NCBI GenBank assembly: GCA_033558025.1
Contig: JAUCEF010000007.1
Span: forward strand, 1,612,001-1,676,000
Source of the DNA: Phytophthora sp. 'mugwort'
Taxonomy: Eukaryota; Oomycota; Peronosporomycetes; Peronosporales; Peronosporaceae
Direction of reading: 5' to 3'
Length of the DNA: 64,000 bases
The notes under the pieces: generated by a model
Databases searched by the model: none
What the model saw: only the letters and a program-made list of their open reading frames with translations
What the model was told of the DNA's origin: nothing
Shown here: piece after piece, positions 41,901-50,599 of the stretch
Numbering within the stretch: the stretch's first letter is position 1
How the letters are laid out: each line of letters starts with the position of its first letter
Program-made: the position numbers and the translations under genes

Positions 41901-44900
41901 AACCGGAGCGTCTTCAGCAGCGGGGGCAGTAACTGCAGCAGGAGGGGCCGGAGCAACCACCACCTGCTGGACAGGAGCAGCAACAATCGTAGCGGCAACC
42001 GGGGCCGGAGCCGCAGGAGCGGCCTCCATCTTCGGAGCCTTCGCAACGGCAGCCTTTGAAGCAGTGGCCGCAGCTTCAGCAGCAGCCTCAGCAGCCAAGC
42101 CACGAGCATACTCCGAAGCAGAGATGTTGGACGTCTCCTCCTCGAAGTGCACCACCTCGCGATCACGCTGGTACCACAGAATCTCACGTGATACGTCCGG
42201 GAAGTCGCCAACCTGAAGAGTGCGCAGCGCCATGTTCGTCAGAGTCGGAGCAGGGCCAATCTCCACGAAGCGGCGAACACCGCCCTCTGAGAACAGAAGC
42301 GCTTGCGTCTTGATCCACTGCACGGGGGACGCAAACTGGTACGCCAACAGCTCTACCACGAGCAGATGCGCGAGCTGAGCCTTCGTGGTCAGCTGCCACT
42401 GCATCGGATCCAGAACCTCCGCGAGGTACGGGCTCTTGGTCGCCTCGTAAACCTCTTCGAAGTACGAGCGCTCCAGCGAGAACGGGGTCGCAACCAGGTT
42501 CGGGATGTAGCGGTTCACCAGAAGCGGCAGCTGGCGCTCCAGCACCTGTGGGTCGAACTTGGTGCGCAACAGCGCGCGGAACGACGGCACACCGCCAAGC
42601 AGCTCACGCGAGTGGAAAGGCACGTCGATGCCGACCAGCGGGATCGTTGCCAAGCCTCGCGCCAGCGTAAACGAACGGCCGGTCTGCTCGCATTTGTCTT
42701 TGCGGGCACGAGCCTGCGCCAACGAGTCGGCAACCACCTTCTCCACGTCCTCAGCACCAGTCGACTTCAGCGTCTTGAAAGCAGATAGCGACAGCGATAG
42801 CGTCTCCAAGTTCACGTTCTCACCAGCAACGACGTACTGGCGCTGCTGGATGTTGAAATTCACTACCTGCAGTAACTTGCCCGAAGCAGCTTCAATACCG
42901 TCCACTATCTTGTACATGATCTCTTCCGTGAAGTGGGGGCCAACACGTGTGGGGTTCGTCGCCACCATACCGTAATCAGAACGTCCCTCAGCATCGCGCT
43001 TCACGGCCTTCTGCATGATTAAACCACGCAGGAATACAACTTCCACAACGTCCTCGACAGCCAGTGCTCCAGCGAAGGAACTCAAACCGGCATACTCACC
43101 CAGGGAGTGTCCAGCGAAGTGGGCATCGTCGGGAATAAGCTGAGCGGCCTCAATTTCCGAGAACATAGCCTTCTCCAATAGCACCAATGCGGGCTGACTG
43201 AACTGGGTTGCGAACAGCAAACCCTCTGGAGCCGAAAAGCTAAAGCTTTGCGTACGAGCGTTAATCTCAGGCAAAAGAGGCGCGATTTCGCCAGTCACCG
43301 GATCCTCGCAAGTCAACTTCATGTACTTCTCGCGAATCTTGCGGCCCTTCTTGCCGCCAAAGTGCACCGTAATGGACTTCGGATTCTTGCGCACCATCTC
43401 CAGGATCGAGAAACCAAACGTCTTGCGCAGATGACTATCACCACGGTTCCAAATCTCACGGGCGACCGAGGATTCCTGGTAGCGATCCATGCCCATGCCA
43501 ACAGCAGCAGAGCCTTGGCCTGTGAACACGAACGCCATCGGTGCCTGTTTCACGACAGCACGCGCGCTCACCACGCGTTCGCCGGAGCCATTCACAACCT
43601 CAACGGACAAGATCTTCTTGCCGTTGTCAAGGCCGACGTGGCGAGCCTGCATGAACAGCTTGTCGCCTGGGTAAACCATGCCGTCGAAGTTCACGTCGTA
43701 GTCCACCACGTTGCTATCGAAACCCAGACCAAAGCTCTGGATCACCAGGTCACGCACCTTTGTCGCCGTCCACAGACCGTGCATAATCGGCTTGCCCTTC
43801 GGGAGGTGGCCGAGAATCGCGGCGTACTTGGAGCGGTGGATCGGGTTCAGGTCGCGAGATGCCACCGCGTACGCCAGTGCGTTCGTAGGGACATTAATCT
43901 CCAACGGCTGCTCCAGCATGTGCGAGCCACCGTTCGCGAACATACCGCTGGACTTCGCATCCCCAGGCTGCACCTGACGCAAAAATGCCACAACAGGGCT
44001 CTCGTTCACATCGTGGCTCTTGAACTCGACCGTGCCGAGCTCCACATTCGAACCCGCTTCGTCACGGAAAAGCGTGCCCGACACCTCCACGGCTCTCAAC
44101 GCTCCGATCGAAGCGTACTGCTTCTTTGTCGTCAGCTCGAATGACAAGTGGTCGCCAATATTCACCGAGGCTTCAGCAGTGAGCTTCAGCCACGACTTCG
44201 CCTTCAAGATCTCCACGTCTTCCTGCCGTCTGGGCACGAACTCATCCGTCGACTTGTCAATCGAGAACGTCGACTCGAAGTCGTCGAAGGAGCCGCGGAT
44301 CAGGAACTCGCTATGCAACTCAACAAGGGGTTCCAGCACCTCTACCATCTGTTCGTCCACTGTCTTACGCGAGATGATTGCCACGCCGTGCACGATCTTG
44401 CCGCTGTCGATAATACGCAGACTACCAACGTTCGATGTGCTCACAATGTCGTCGCCAGGCTGAAATGTAGCCGAGGCCTTGCGGGAGGACAGCAGCTTGT
44501 ACGAGTGCTTCAGGTGCACCAGGTCCAGCAGGTTGCCCTTCACCTCCTTCGTGAACACCGACTGGATCAGCGGACGCCATGACACGATCGTAGAGAAGTC
44601 AGCTGGAGCGCCCATCTCGTCGTCACTCAGACCCAGCGCAGCACGGTACGCCACAATGTCCTGCTTGGTGATAGAGAAGTCGGCCGTGAAAGGAGACATG
44701 ACGCTCTCGGCGCACGCAGCCTTGCATGACTCGTCCTCCTTGCCCTCAATCGCCACCCAGAAGCAAGCGTAGAACGCCTTCACCTTGTCGACGAAGCCGT
44801 TACCTTCAGCGTGGATCGAACAGGACAGCCCCGGGTGGTACTGGAACGTCATCTCCAGCGCCACGACACCAGCCTTCAGACCGGTCACAGCCGGCCGCAC

Positions 44901-47900
44901 CTCGTTTACAACCACCGAAATGCCAGCATCCTTCTTCGTGATCTCGATCACGGGACCCAAAATGTCGATCGAGCTGTCGAACACATGAACACCAGCAGCA
45001 TCAATCACGTACTTCTGGCCCAGCTGGGGCACCAGAAGCTGGCGGACCGGGTTCGCCAGCCACTTCTTCTCCTCGACGACATGCGTCGACGAGATCAGCG
45101 CGTTCAACCATTCCTTGTCGCTCACGGATGCGGCAAGGGCTGCAAGCCACTCATCAGCAGCGGGCACGGCGCGTTCCCCTGCGGAGATCGACATCTCCAC
45201 GCTGCTTTCACTCTCCGTGACCTCGACGCCAGCGATGCTCACCGTCTGCTTGGCGGGCGCAGCTGCCACAACGACAAACTCCCCGCTTTCCTTGACGACG
45301 TTCGCGAAGCCAGAATCTATACCGCTCAGGATGTCCGCGACGGGCTCGTCCACCACCGTGCTGTAGCGAACGGCCATGGGACCCTGAAGAATGAACACGC
45401 GCTGCGCATCGTGCTTCGGAACCGCATCCAAGTCCTCCGAGTACCACAGCGAGTCCTTCTTGAACCACGTCTTGAACTCCGTGTCGATCACAGGCACGAA
45501 GTTCACCGGTTTGCCACCCGTACGGCACAAATCCAGGAAGAAGTCACAGTCCGGCACCGACAGCAGCGTCGCCACCGTCTGGGGATACTTCGCGATGAAC
45601 GCGCTCATCGTGCTCCTCGGGTTTGCCTTCAGCTCCGACTGGTCGAGCAGGTCGCCAGAACTCTCGCGGCGGAAACGCTCTTCCGTACGCGTCATGAACT
45701 TGCTCACGCGCGAGAAGTAGGTGTCATGCACCCAGCGATGCGGCTTGCCTTCCACCTCCACGTACATCAAATCGATCATCCGCGTCAGAACGTCACCGTA
45801 CGACATCTCCTCCAAGTCAGCCGGAACGCTCTCGCCAGTCTCCACATTGCGCTTGCAACCGAAGTACGGCTTCTGGTAATCGGCGTTCAGGCGCGTGATG
45901 ATGTCCTTCTTGTTCAGACGAAGGGCCAGCTCGACCTGCTCGCGCGGGATCAAGAAGTACTTGTCGTCGAACTCCTTCCACATTAGAGCACAGCGGTTCG
46001 CTACCACGTGGATGGGCTCCCCCAGCTCCGACATGACCGTGATCACACCGCCCACAGCGCCCGTGTAGCTCGTTTCCCACTCCAACTCCGACTCGATGCC
46101 GGGGGTATCCACAAGCAGCTTCTTCACCTCCAATGCGGTTGGAGCCTCCTTCGCAACCATCACGCGAGAGGCCACCAGAATTCCGTCTGCGGGCATCTTG
46201 TGTAGGTGGCCACGAGCCAGGCTCCATTCGCCCGTGAGGTACTGCTTCGAGTCTTCCCAATTGCCGAAACCAGAGCCGACAACCAGCAGCACGTTCGATA
46301 CGCGACGGATGGCGGCGTACGTCTCCTCCATCGGCTGATGGAAGTCCTCGAAGCTGTGGTGACCACCAGCGCGACCGCCAGTCCACTGCAGCATCACGGT
46401 CATACCCGGCACTGCCGCCGCAATCTCCAGCACAGCGTAGATACCGTCTACCGAACCCGGCTTGAAGCACACCACCTTAATACCCACGGCTTCCAGCTGC
46501 GACATCATTTCATGTGCACGCTCCTTCGTCGGGATACCCGCGCCGATCGTGATGCTCTCGATCGGCACACCACTGCGACGCATACGCAGCACCATCGGAA
46601 ACTGAAAGCCCCACTGCTTCGCGTTCAGGTACAGCATGTTAATCGCAATACCGAGGCCGGGCTTGATCTTGGACACGAGCTCGTTCACTGCGTACTCGAA
46701 GATGTTGGGGCGCGACAGACCTCCCGCAGCAAGCTCGCCGTGGAAACCAGCATTCTGGATGGCCGCAACGAGATTAATGCCCTCCAAACTGGTGGTCGGC
46801 GTCATACCCGCCACCATAACTGGTGGCTTGTTCAGCGCGCGCGTGAATCTGTTGTAAAGCTTGCCCGACTCGGTCAGCTGCGGGCCAAACTTCTTCGCCC
46901 ACGTCGCCTCGGCCGGGGTAAACGTCGACGCAGCCTCAATGAATTGCTGCAAGCCAACAAGTCGCGCGTACTTCGTCGAAGTGCTCATCACCGGGTGCTT
47001 AGCAGTCGCGATCACTACCTCGATACCTAAGCCTTCCGCGACCTTGTTGCTCAGCTTCGCCACGCCCAGGTCCGGGCCAAACTCCAGGATGTGCGTCGTG
47101 TTCGAGTGGTGCTCGGCGATCTTCGCCCACGTCGCCGTCCAGTCCACCAGCTGCAGCAGCTGCATGTTAATAAGTTCATCAACGACATCGTCCACCGTCT
47201 GCAGGTTGGAGGCCTCGGCGTTCGTAGCGTACACAGGCACCTGTAACTGGTTGCCCTTGATCTCGCATTTGACGCGCTGGACGTCCTGTACCAGCTTCGG
47301 CTTGGCCTCGGCCAGCAACGGTGTGTGGAAAGGGGCCGAGAGCGGCAGGAACGAGAGCGAGCCCGAAGGTTTCCGCTGCGAGTGCGGGATGCGTGTCTGG
47401 TTGGCATCAGGCTTGGCAAACAGACCCTCGAGAGCCTGCTTCAGCAGCGTCAGCGTCGCGGGGAAGCCCGTCACGTTCATCATATCGGGCGCGTTAATAA
47501 GAGAGAGGTGTAGGTCGGGCGACTTGGTGCGGCGCTTGGCGACCTCGATGGCCTTGAGTACCTGCTCCTTCTTGAGCCCTCGCACGGCCAGCATCGGGCC
47601 GGCGTTCTCAATCTTCTTGCCATCCTGTTTGTACTGCGTCAGGAGGTGCTGGTACGTCTCCTGCGCGCGCAGTCCCTGCCAGAACATGTAGCGCAGCACA
47701 GAGACGCCGATCTCGACGAACTCGTGGGCCGTCTTGGCCGCCGAGAAGACGACGGCGCTCACCACGCCTTGGCTGTGGCCAACGGCAGCGGCGGAGCTCT
47801 TGACCATGCTTTCGTGGCTCACGCCCGCGGTCTCCAGGAAATTGAGGTAGTTAGCGCACTGTGTCAGCACAAGTAGCGGCATGCTGAAGAAGACGCGGTC

Positions 47901-48275
47901 CAGCGCCAGACCGGCGGGGGCGTCGCCGACCTCGAGGCTCTGCAGCCAGCTGTGTACGTCGATAACCCTTTCGTAGGCGACGGAGGTCTTGGCTTCGTCC
48001 GATCTGGACTCTTCCAGCAGCGCCTGCGCCGCGGCGTCGATGAACGCGTGCGTGGTGCTGGTCTTGGATGCGGCGTAGAGTCGCTGCAGCTCGGTCCAGT
48101 AAGAGATGCCCTGGCCGCCGAACTCGGGGATGAGCGTGTACTTGTCCATTGCGTCTGCCAACACGGACACGGACGTCGTCGCCTCCATCGTCGTGGTGGT
48201 CGTGGTCACAAACGTCTCCGTGTGCTCGCCCGCCGCCGTCGTGGTGCTTGTGTGGCTTTCCGTGGCCTCAATCAT
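35907..48275 (-). CDS. Type I fatty acid synthase, fused fungal type, copy B (4122 aa)
   Basis: Same domain order and chemistry as copy A, upstream of it on the same strand with 2.9 kb between the coding regions. Key residues: AT Ser168 (GHSQG), DH His1480, MPT Ser1724 (GHSLGEY), ACP1 Ser2160, ACP2 Ser2347, KR TGCGKNSIG near 2892, KS Cys3510, His3734 and His3775, PPT Asp3996. The start is firm: ATG 48275 follows an in-frame TAG seven codons upstream. The first 45 residues are Thr-rich with several Glu and differ from copy A. Blocks that differ from A: part of MPT, the whole ACP2-KR linker (35 residues longer here, with an Asp/Glu-rich tract and Lys-rich segment), and short parts of KR and KS. 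Elsewhere the two DNA sequences are nearly identical. It could be a housekeeping or a stage-specific isoform; the sequence does not say. Confidence 0.96.
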   Translation of the reverse strand: MIEATESHTSTTTAAGEHTETFVTTTTTTMEATTSVSVLADAMDKYTLIPEFGGQGISYWTELQRLYAASKTSTTHAFIDAAAQALLEESRSDEAKTSVAYERVIDVHSWLQSLEVGDAPAGLALDRVFFSMPLLVLTQCANYLNFLETAGVSHESMVKSSAAAVGHSQGVVSAVVFSAAKTAHEFVEIGVSVLRYMFWQGLRAQETYQHLLTQYKQDGKKIENAGPMLAVRGLKKEQVLKAIEVAKRRTKSPDLHLSLINAPDMMNVTGFPATLTLLKQALEGLFAKPDANQTRIPHSQRKPSGSLSFLPLSAPFHTPLLAEAKPKLVQDVQRVKCEIKGNQLQVPVYATNAEASNLQTVDDVVDELINMQLLQLVDWTATWAKIAEHHSNTTHILEFGPDLGVAKLSNKVAEGLGIEVVIATAKHPVMSTSTKYARLVGLQQFIEAASTFTPAEATWAKKFGPQLTESGKLYNRFTRALNKPPVMVAGMTPTTSLEGINLVAAIQNAGFHGELAAGGLSRPNIFEYAVNELVSKIKPGLGIAINMLYLNAKQWGFQFPMVLRMRRSGVPIESITIGAGIPTKERAHEMMSQLEAVGIKVVCFKPGSVDGIYAVLEIAAAVPGMTVMLQWTGGRAGGHHSFEDFHQPMEETYAAIRRVSNVLLVVGSGFGNWEDSKQYLTGEWSLARGHLHKMPADGILVASRVMVAKEAPTALEVKKLLVDTPGIESELEWETSYTGAVGGVITVMSELGEPIHVVANRCALMWKEFDDKYFLIPREQVELALRLNKKDIITRLNADYQKPYFGCKRNVETGESVPADLEEMSYGDVLTRMIDLMYVEVEGKPHRWVHDTYFSRVSKFMTRTEERFRRESSGDLLDQSELKANPRSTMSAFIAKYPQTVATLLSVPDCDFFLDLCRTGGKPVNFVPVIDTEFKTWFKKDSLWYSEDLDAVPKHDAQRVFILQGPMAVRYSTVVDEPVADILSGIDSGFANVVKESGEFVVVAAAPAKQTVSIAGVEVTESESSVEMSISAGERAVPAADEWLAALAASVSDKEWLNALISSTHVVEEKKWLANPVRQLLVPQLGQKYVIDAAGVHVFDSSIDILGPVIEITKKDAGISVVVNEVRPAVTGLKAGVVALEMTFQYHPGLSCSIHAEGNGFVDKVKAFYACFWVAIEGKEDESCKAACAESVMSPFTADFSITKQDIVAYRAALGLSDDEMGAPADFSTIVSWRPLIQSVFTKEVKGNLLDLVHLKHSYKLLSSRKASATFQPGDDIVSTSNVGSLRIIDSGKIVHGVAIISRKTVDEQMVEVLEPLVELHSEFLIRGSFDDFESTFSIDKSTDEFVPRRQEDVEILKAKSWLKLTAEASVNIGDHLSFELTTKKQYASIGALRAVEVSGTLFRDEAGSNVELGTVEFKSHDVNESPVVAFLRQVQPGDAKSSGMFANGGSHMLEQPLEINVPTNALAYAVASRDLNPIHRSKYAAILGHLPKGKPIMHGLWTATKVRDLVIQSFGLGFDSNVVDYDVNFDGMVYPGDKLFMQARHVGLDNGKKILSVEVVNGSGERVVSARAVVKQAPMAFVFTGQGSAAVGMGMDRYQESSVAREIWNRGDSHLRKTFGFSILEMVRKNPKSITVHFGGKKGRKIREKYMKLTCEDPVTGEIAPLLPEINARTQSFSFSAPEGLLFATQFSQPALVLLEKAMFSEIEAAQLIPDDAHFAGHSLGEYAGLSSFAGALAVEDVVEVVFLRGLIMQKAVKRDAEGRSDYGMVATNPTRVGPHFTEEIMYKIVDGIEAASGKLLQVVNFNIQQRQYVVAGENVNLETLSLSLSAFKTLKSTGAEDVEKVVADSLAQARARKDKCEQTGRSFTLARGLATIPLVGIDVPFHSRELLGGVPSFRALLRTKFDPQVLERQLPLLVNRYIPNLVATPFSLERSYFEEVYEATKSPYLAEVLDPMQWQLTTKAQLAHLLVVELLAYQFASPVQWIKTQALLFSEGGVRRFVEIGPAPTLTNMALRTLQVGDFPDVSREILWYQRDREVVHFEEETSNISASEYARGLAAEAAAEAAATASKAAVAKAPKMEAAPAAPAPVAATIVAAPVQQVVVAPAPPAAVTAPAAEDAPVSALHILRVLLAVRLNKELAEIKEDTDVKTLCAGKSAVQNEILGDLEKEFGGGVPEGAGEVPLKELAAKFSGYNTLGKVTNGLVNKVVASKMPGGFTMSSIREYLSAEKGLGAGRMESVLAHSLLLAPQARFKSDADARKWLDESVSGYASFAGISLARPTMGAMPGAVGMSFNPAPVSIPTVSDKPVEAKHALLVMLAAKFGKAFGEVPETTTIKELSAGKSAVQNEIVGDLEKEFGSGPDDAAEMKLVELAGKFPDYASPGKVTSALIAKMLASKMPGGFGLSAIKEYLSTERCLPSGRIESVLLHGLTQNPKQRLTDDATAKNWLDGVVDEYAKYAGIDIPYLSKLGGIMTGPAMGHQVMQSSSLPSDFEKRLKTMIADQIDALNSYLGDDQLDWHRKIETETDMREDLESSVSQWVAEHGEFYGTGIAGKFDAKKERQYDSYWNWAVQDAMELYYRTAAAAKGLPVSQKLAVNGGLNAHFEAMTRFINKNVDTIADESAPPPLEWFKPYLCNRATPELLQCTQFFVSRAEEESSPELAQAVQLLVEQMEEWLNTNPVNMQIFKPTQPQLRILENGELKYAEVLREGVTDSINYVDEVARGLEYNDAIETGKVAGSDVTAGMTSAVGFESTLNDNGSMSSDEPDSDDDDEFDEHDSAVAEKQAAKTKKVAPAEGAKLNALRASLRKRAKRESEKSLVARSSSLRYGLNENLKKIVLPHVHVRKPSDVDPTIRLYDVESTCVLLSCMREMASTGISFAGKVALLTGCGKNSIGAEIVKALLEGGATVFVTTSSFSMKTTGLFREIYEQHGSRGSRLIVLPFNQASKMDVQSLVAHIYNVHKLDLDFVIPFAALSEVGRTITDIDSRSELAHRIMLTNTMRLLGEVVTAKKARDITTRPALVILPMSPNHGNFGGDGLYAESKLGVESLMGKWYSEGWDDQLSIVGAIIGWTRGTGLMSGNNVVAAGVEKMGMRTFSTTEMGFNLSALMHPSIVDRAAESPIFADLTGGMAQVSDLKDQVDAIRTDIMKKSKLQASIHAALESDKKMLALPSKKQVTLPSLKKFAPRANMSSYYCNSFPKLSGVAGLSASVKQTLLRGMLDLHQVVVVTGFGEVSPWGNSRTRWEMESYGEFSLEGCIELAWLTGRIVFDKGNWVDAKTKEIVPDHQVKSRFEEDIIKHSGIRIVEPELFDGYDPKNKMVLHQVAIDKKMSPIEVADREEALQFRKELGKENVDVFQSASGAWMIRLRKGSVLNIPRALSFDRFVAGQIPTGWSAERLGLSKDLAESVDPITLYVLASTMDAFVAAGVTDPYEFYQYVHVSEVGNTSGGGMGGMRAFTHIYKNRILGKPAPSDALQECFINTPPAWVNMLLLSSSGPIKTPVGACATAAESVDIGAETIKSGKARICIVGGYDDFGEEGAYEFAQMKATSDSVKETGMGREPKEMCRPCSTTRGGFMESHGAGIQLLMDAQLALEMGLPIYGIVALTNTATDKNGRSVPAPGQGILTTAREVSSDNSKPSPLLDVQYRRRQFDDELESIEKWYAREKASIDGDESRVAFLDEMKVRKVQSAQAMWGDSFYTGRTDIAPLRGALSVWNLDIDDLGAASFHGTGTTANDKNESEVTHKQMAHLGRSPGNPLPVICQKNLTGHPKGAAAAWMLNGLLQVLNTGLIPGNRQLDNTCETLRKYDHLVYPNRSFQTVGIKAVMMKSFGFGQAGGEVVLVHPDYLLSTLRAEEFQHYSARREQRLIKMNTHTQGVITGKQPHIQVKNEAPYSSAQESNVYLDPTARAEYDATSKTWRFGGADSLTAEENRRLRAEKRAKKAKAAAEASSSKKNSDAHQADSSSTLLTAINQAATDLGLASKNMGMGVDVEPVATFENLHGREDFIRRNFTDQEMAYCYSAPHPAASFAGRWAAKEAVIKAISSSAPTEPNLWKGAGAPLREIEIFMTASGAPSVLLSGYPLLVFNRLGLSKLSVSISHSGDFAVSQAVANFQQD

Positions 48276-50599
48276 GGTGATGATTGCGTTCGTCTAGTAA
48301 TAGAGAAGAGCTGGAGAGAAAGGGGTGCGGGGGAGGTGGCGTCCGTTGCTACGTCTGGAGCCCTTTTGCCTTCTTCTTCTGTTTTTTCCTGCGCGCGCGG
48401 GTGCGGGCGAGTGAGCTGCGAAAGGGAAATGCACCAGTGCGGACGGGTGATTCACTGCTGCGAGCGCGTCTGGGCCTGTCGATTTCCGCTCGCACTGACT
48501 ATGAAGCCCTTGCCCTTTGGGTTCTTGCGGGGACGCACTATAATAGGCAGAAGCGATCTGCTGACGCGCAACCGATGTGGCGCATCCTTACTGGAGGAAA
48601 GTGTAGGAGTACACAGACAGGACAGTAAAACCCCATGACGCGCTTTCAGCCAAGGGGTCTGCCGGCGTCGACGTCACTATTGGGACATCGGCTGGTCTCA
48701 ATCAATACACATACAGTCTCTATTGAACATTCCTTCAACCGATGGCGCGCTTAGAAGACAAGCGGAGTGACGCGAAGATGGCCCTATGCTGAGCACAGCG
48801 CGGTAGATGCATTGGCAAGGGAGGAGAAGTCGGGCGCTTGCGCCGTTATTATCGCACTCCAGCCAGCAAGCCCCGAAGCGCTGACAGCCCGCCAAAGTAA
48901 CTGAAGCACAGACATGGGACACTTCCAGCCTTTGAGGCAGTGATGCGATGACGTATGTAGCTAAGTCGGTGCCAAAAGAGGAGGGCAAGTCTCAAACAGA
49001 CTGCTACGCCAGCGATCAAAGTGCGCGTTTTGTCGCTTCCGCCGGGCCAGAGCCCTGCGTCATTACCGATGCCCTGTGACAGAGGAAACCTGAGGCCAAG
49101 AGCGCCGCCAAACGCGTTCTGGGGGTGCTTGTCCCGTGATTTGCTTGTCAAAAAAGAAAGACGACGGAGACGTGCGAGCTCCGTTGCCACTGCGAAACTC
49201 AGGCCAGATCCCTCGCCGCCGACGGAAGGCAGCCCCAGACAAGTAGTACTTACGGGCACACTCACACAGAGAGCTGTCCTCGGCCGAACCATGCAAAGCA
49301 CGGAATCTTGCTTCAGCCTGACGCGTTGGCAGTGTCATGGAAATGAAGAAGCCAGCCTGACACCATCACTCCATCGCCAGTGTTCCGCGAGCAATGTACA
49401 TGGCTGACTTGCCGTGCTTTTCGTCCCGTTAGGCTGCGTGGGCATGGCAACCCGCAGCTCCGTAATACCATGTCGGTCCGCAAGTTGCGGACCGCAAGTC
49501 GTTAATCGATCGCCATGCGTATCCACCGACAAAACCTGGGGTCGGATTCGCAGCAGCCGTTCGGCGGTGCGGCCAGAGCCCTGTACTGTACATGTATCCG
49601 ATTCTGTGCCACTGACCTACGCGCCCCGGAAGGTGGTAGGGTATGGTGTTCAGTCGCGTCGATTTAACCTAGACGCTCGTCAGGTATCAGACGGAAGCTC
49701 CGACAGGCGACGTCACACGAACGTTGTCGACGGCAGCGCGTCGATTCAAGCAACAATGCAATTACGTTAAAGAATGATTATTGTACTGCCGTAAGTGCTG
49801 CAAGACTGATATTGATGAACAATAAATTGCACAAAATACAGGATAACGTTAGCTCGAGATGATTGGACAAAAGTATTGTTCCGCTTCCCGCTAAGTACGG
49901 TAATCTGCTTCAAACAAGAGGCATAGAGACTTAAAGATAATAAAACGTCTAAGGCAAAACTCAACCAATTTACAAAAAGTGGTATCCAGTTATGGAGGTT
50001 ATAATTTGTTGTGATTGATACAGATTACTGTAATACTGCATCCGACAACTTGTAACGTAAGTTGGCACGGGTTCGATTGGCTCAAAAATAGATACCTCGA
50101 TTTTATGAAACTTGTGTATAAAAACTATATTATTGGAAAGAGGATACACAAACGGAGTGATAAACACAGTGGGAGACCCTGGCTCATTTTTGTACACACG
50201 GAAGCGACAGGCAAAGTCGATAGAAATATACAAGTAAAATCTGTGGTCCAGTTTGTGGCACGGATCATACAAACTTAGGTCGATTCAAATCCCCTAGAAA
50301 TCTTATACTTCCGGAAGGGTCACTTTGGCGAAACGTATCTGAAATACAAGAAGGTGTGCCATAATTGGCATTTATCTTACAGGTAGTATCCGACAAGTGT
50401 TTTCTGCCAATCGCGTCTGCGGGTTTCAACATGGTGTAACTCTACCGTTGAACTATTGCATTCGACAGACCTGCGTCAGGACTCCTGCCCATACGTATAA
50501 GGTGCACCACACTAGAACTGAAGCACAATGCCCCAGGCTGGAAGCGCGACACGCAAAGCATGGTAGGACACGAGATCAAAAAAGTATTGTGCGTCACCA
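48276..50599. other. 5' region of FAS copy B and unassigned DNA
   Basis: The first 350 bp upstream of FAS copy B hold a pyrimidine-rich minus-strand leader and, at about 48419-48433 (minus strand), GCATTTCCCTTTCG, one base off the oomycete initiator TCAYTTYY with a T-rich follow-on; this is weak. From 48650 to 50599 no gene is recognised. Frames at 48849-49301 and 49970-50278 lack familiar motifs. Confidence 0.4.
49475..49493. repeat. 19-bp perfect palindrome
   Basis: GGTCCGCAA and TTGCGGACC are exact inverted copies around a single G. Confidence 0.95.

Noticed and set aside
20635..48275. Second FAS copy as an assembly artefact
   Set aside because: Flanking sequences are unrelated and divergent blocks occur at many sites, so two real loci are more likely; long reads would settle it.
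48276..48640. Oomycete initiator/core promoter of FAS copy B
   Set aside because: The best candidate (minus strand, near 48426) misses the consensus at the first base; too weak for a separate feature.
50060..50090. tRNA gene suggested by GGGTTCGATTGG (B-box-like)
   Set aside because: No A box or cloverleaf stems could be placed around it.
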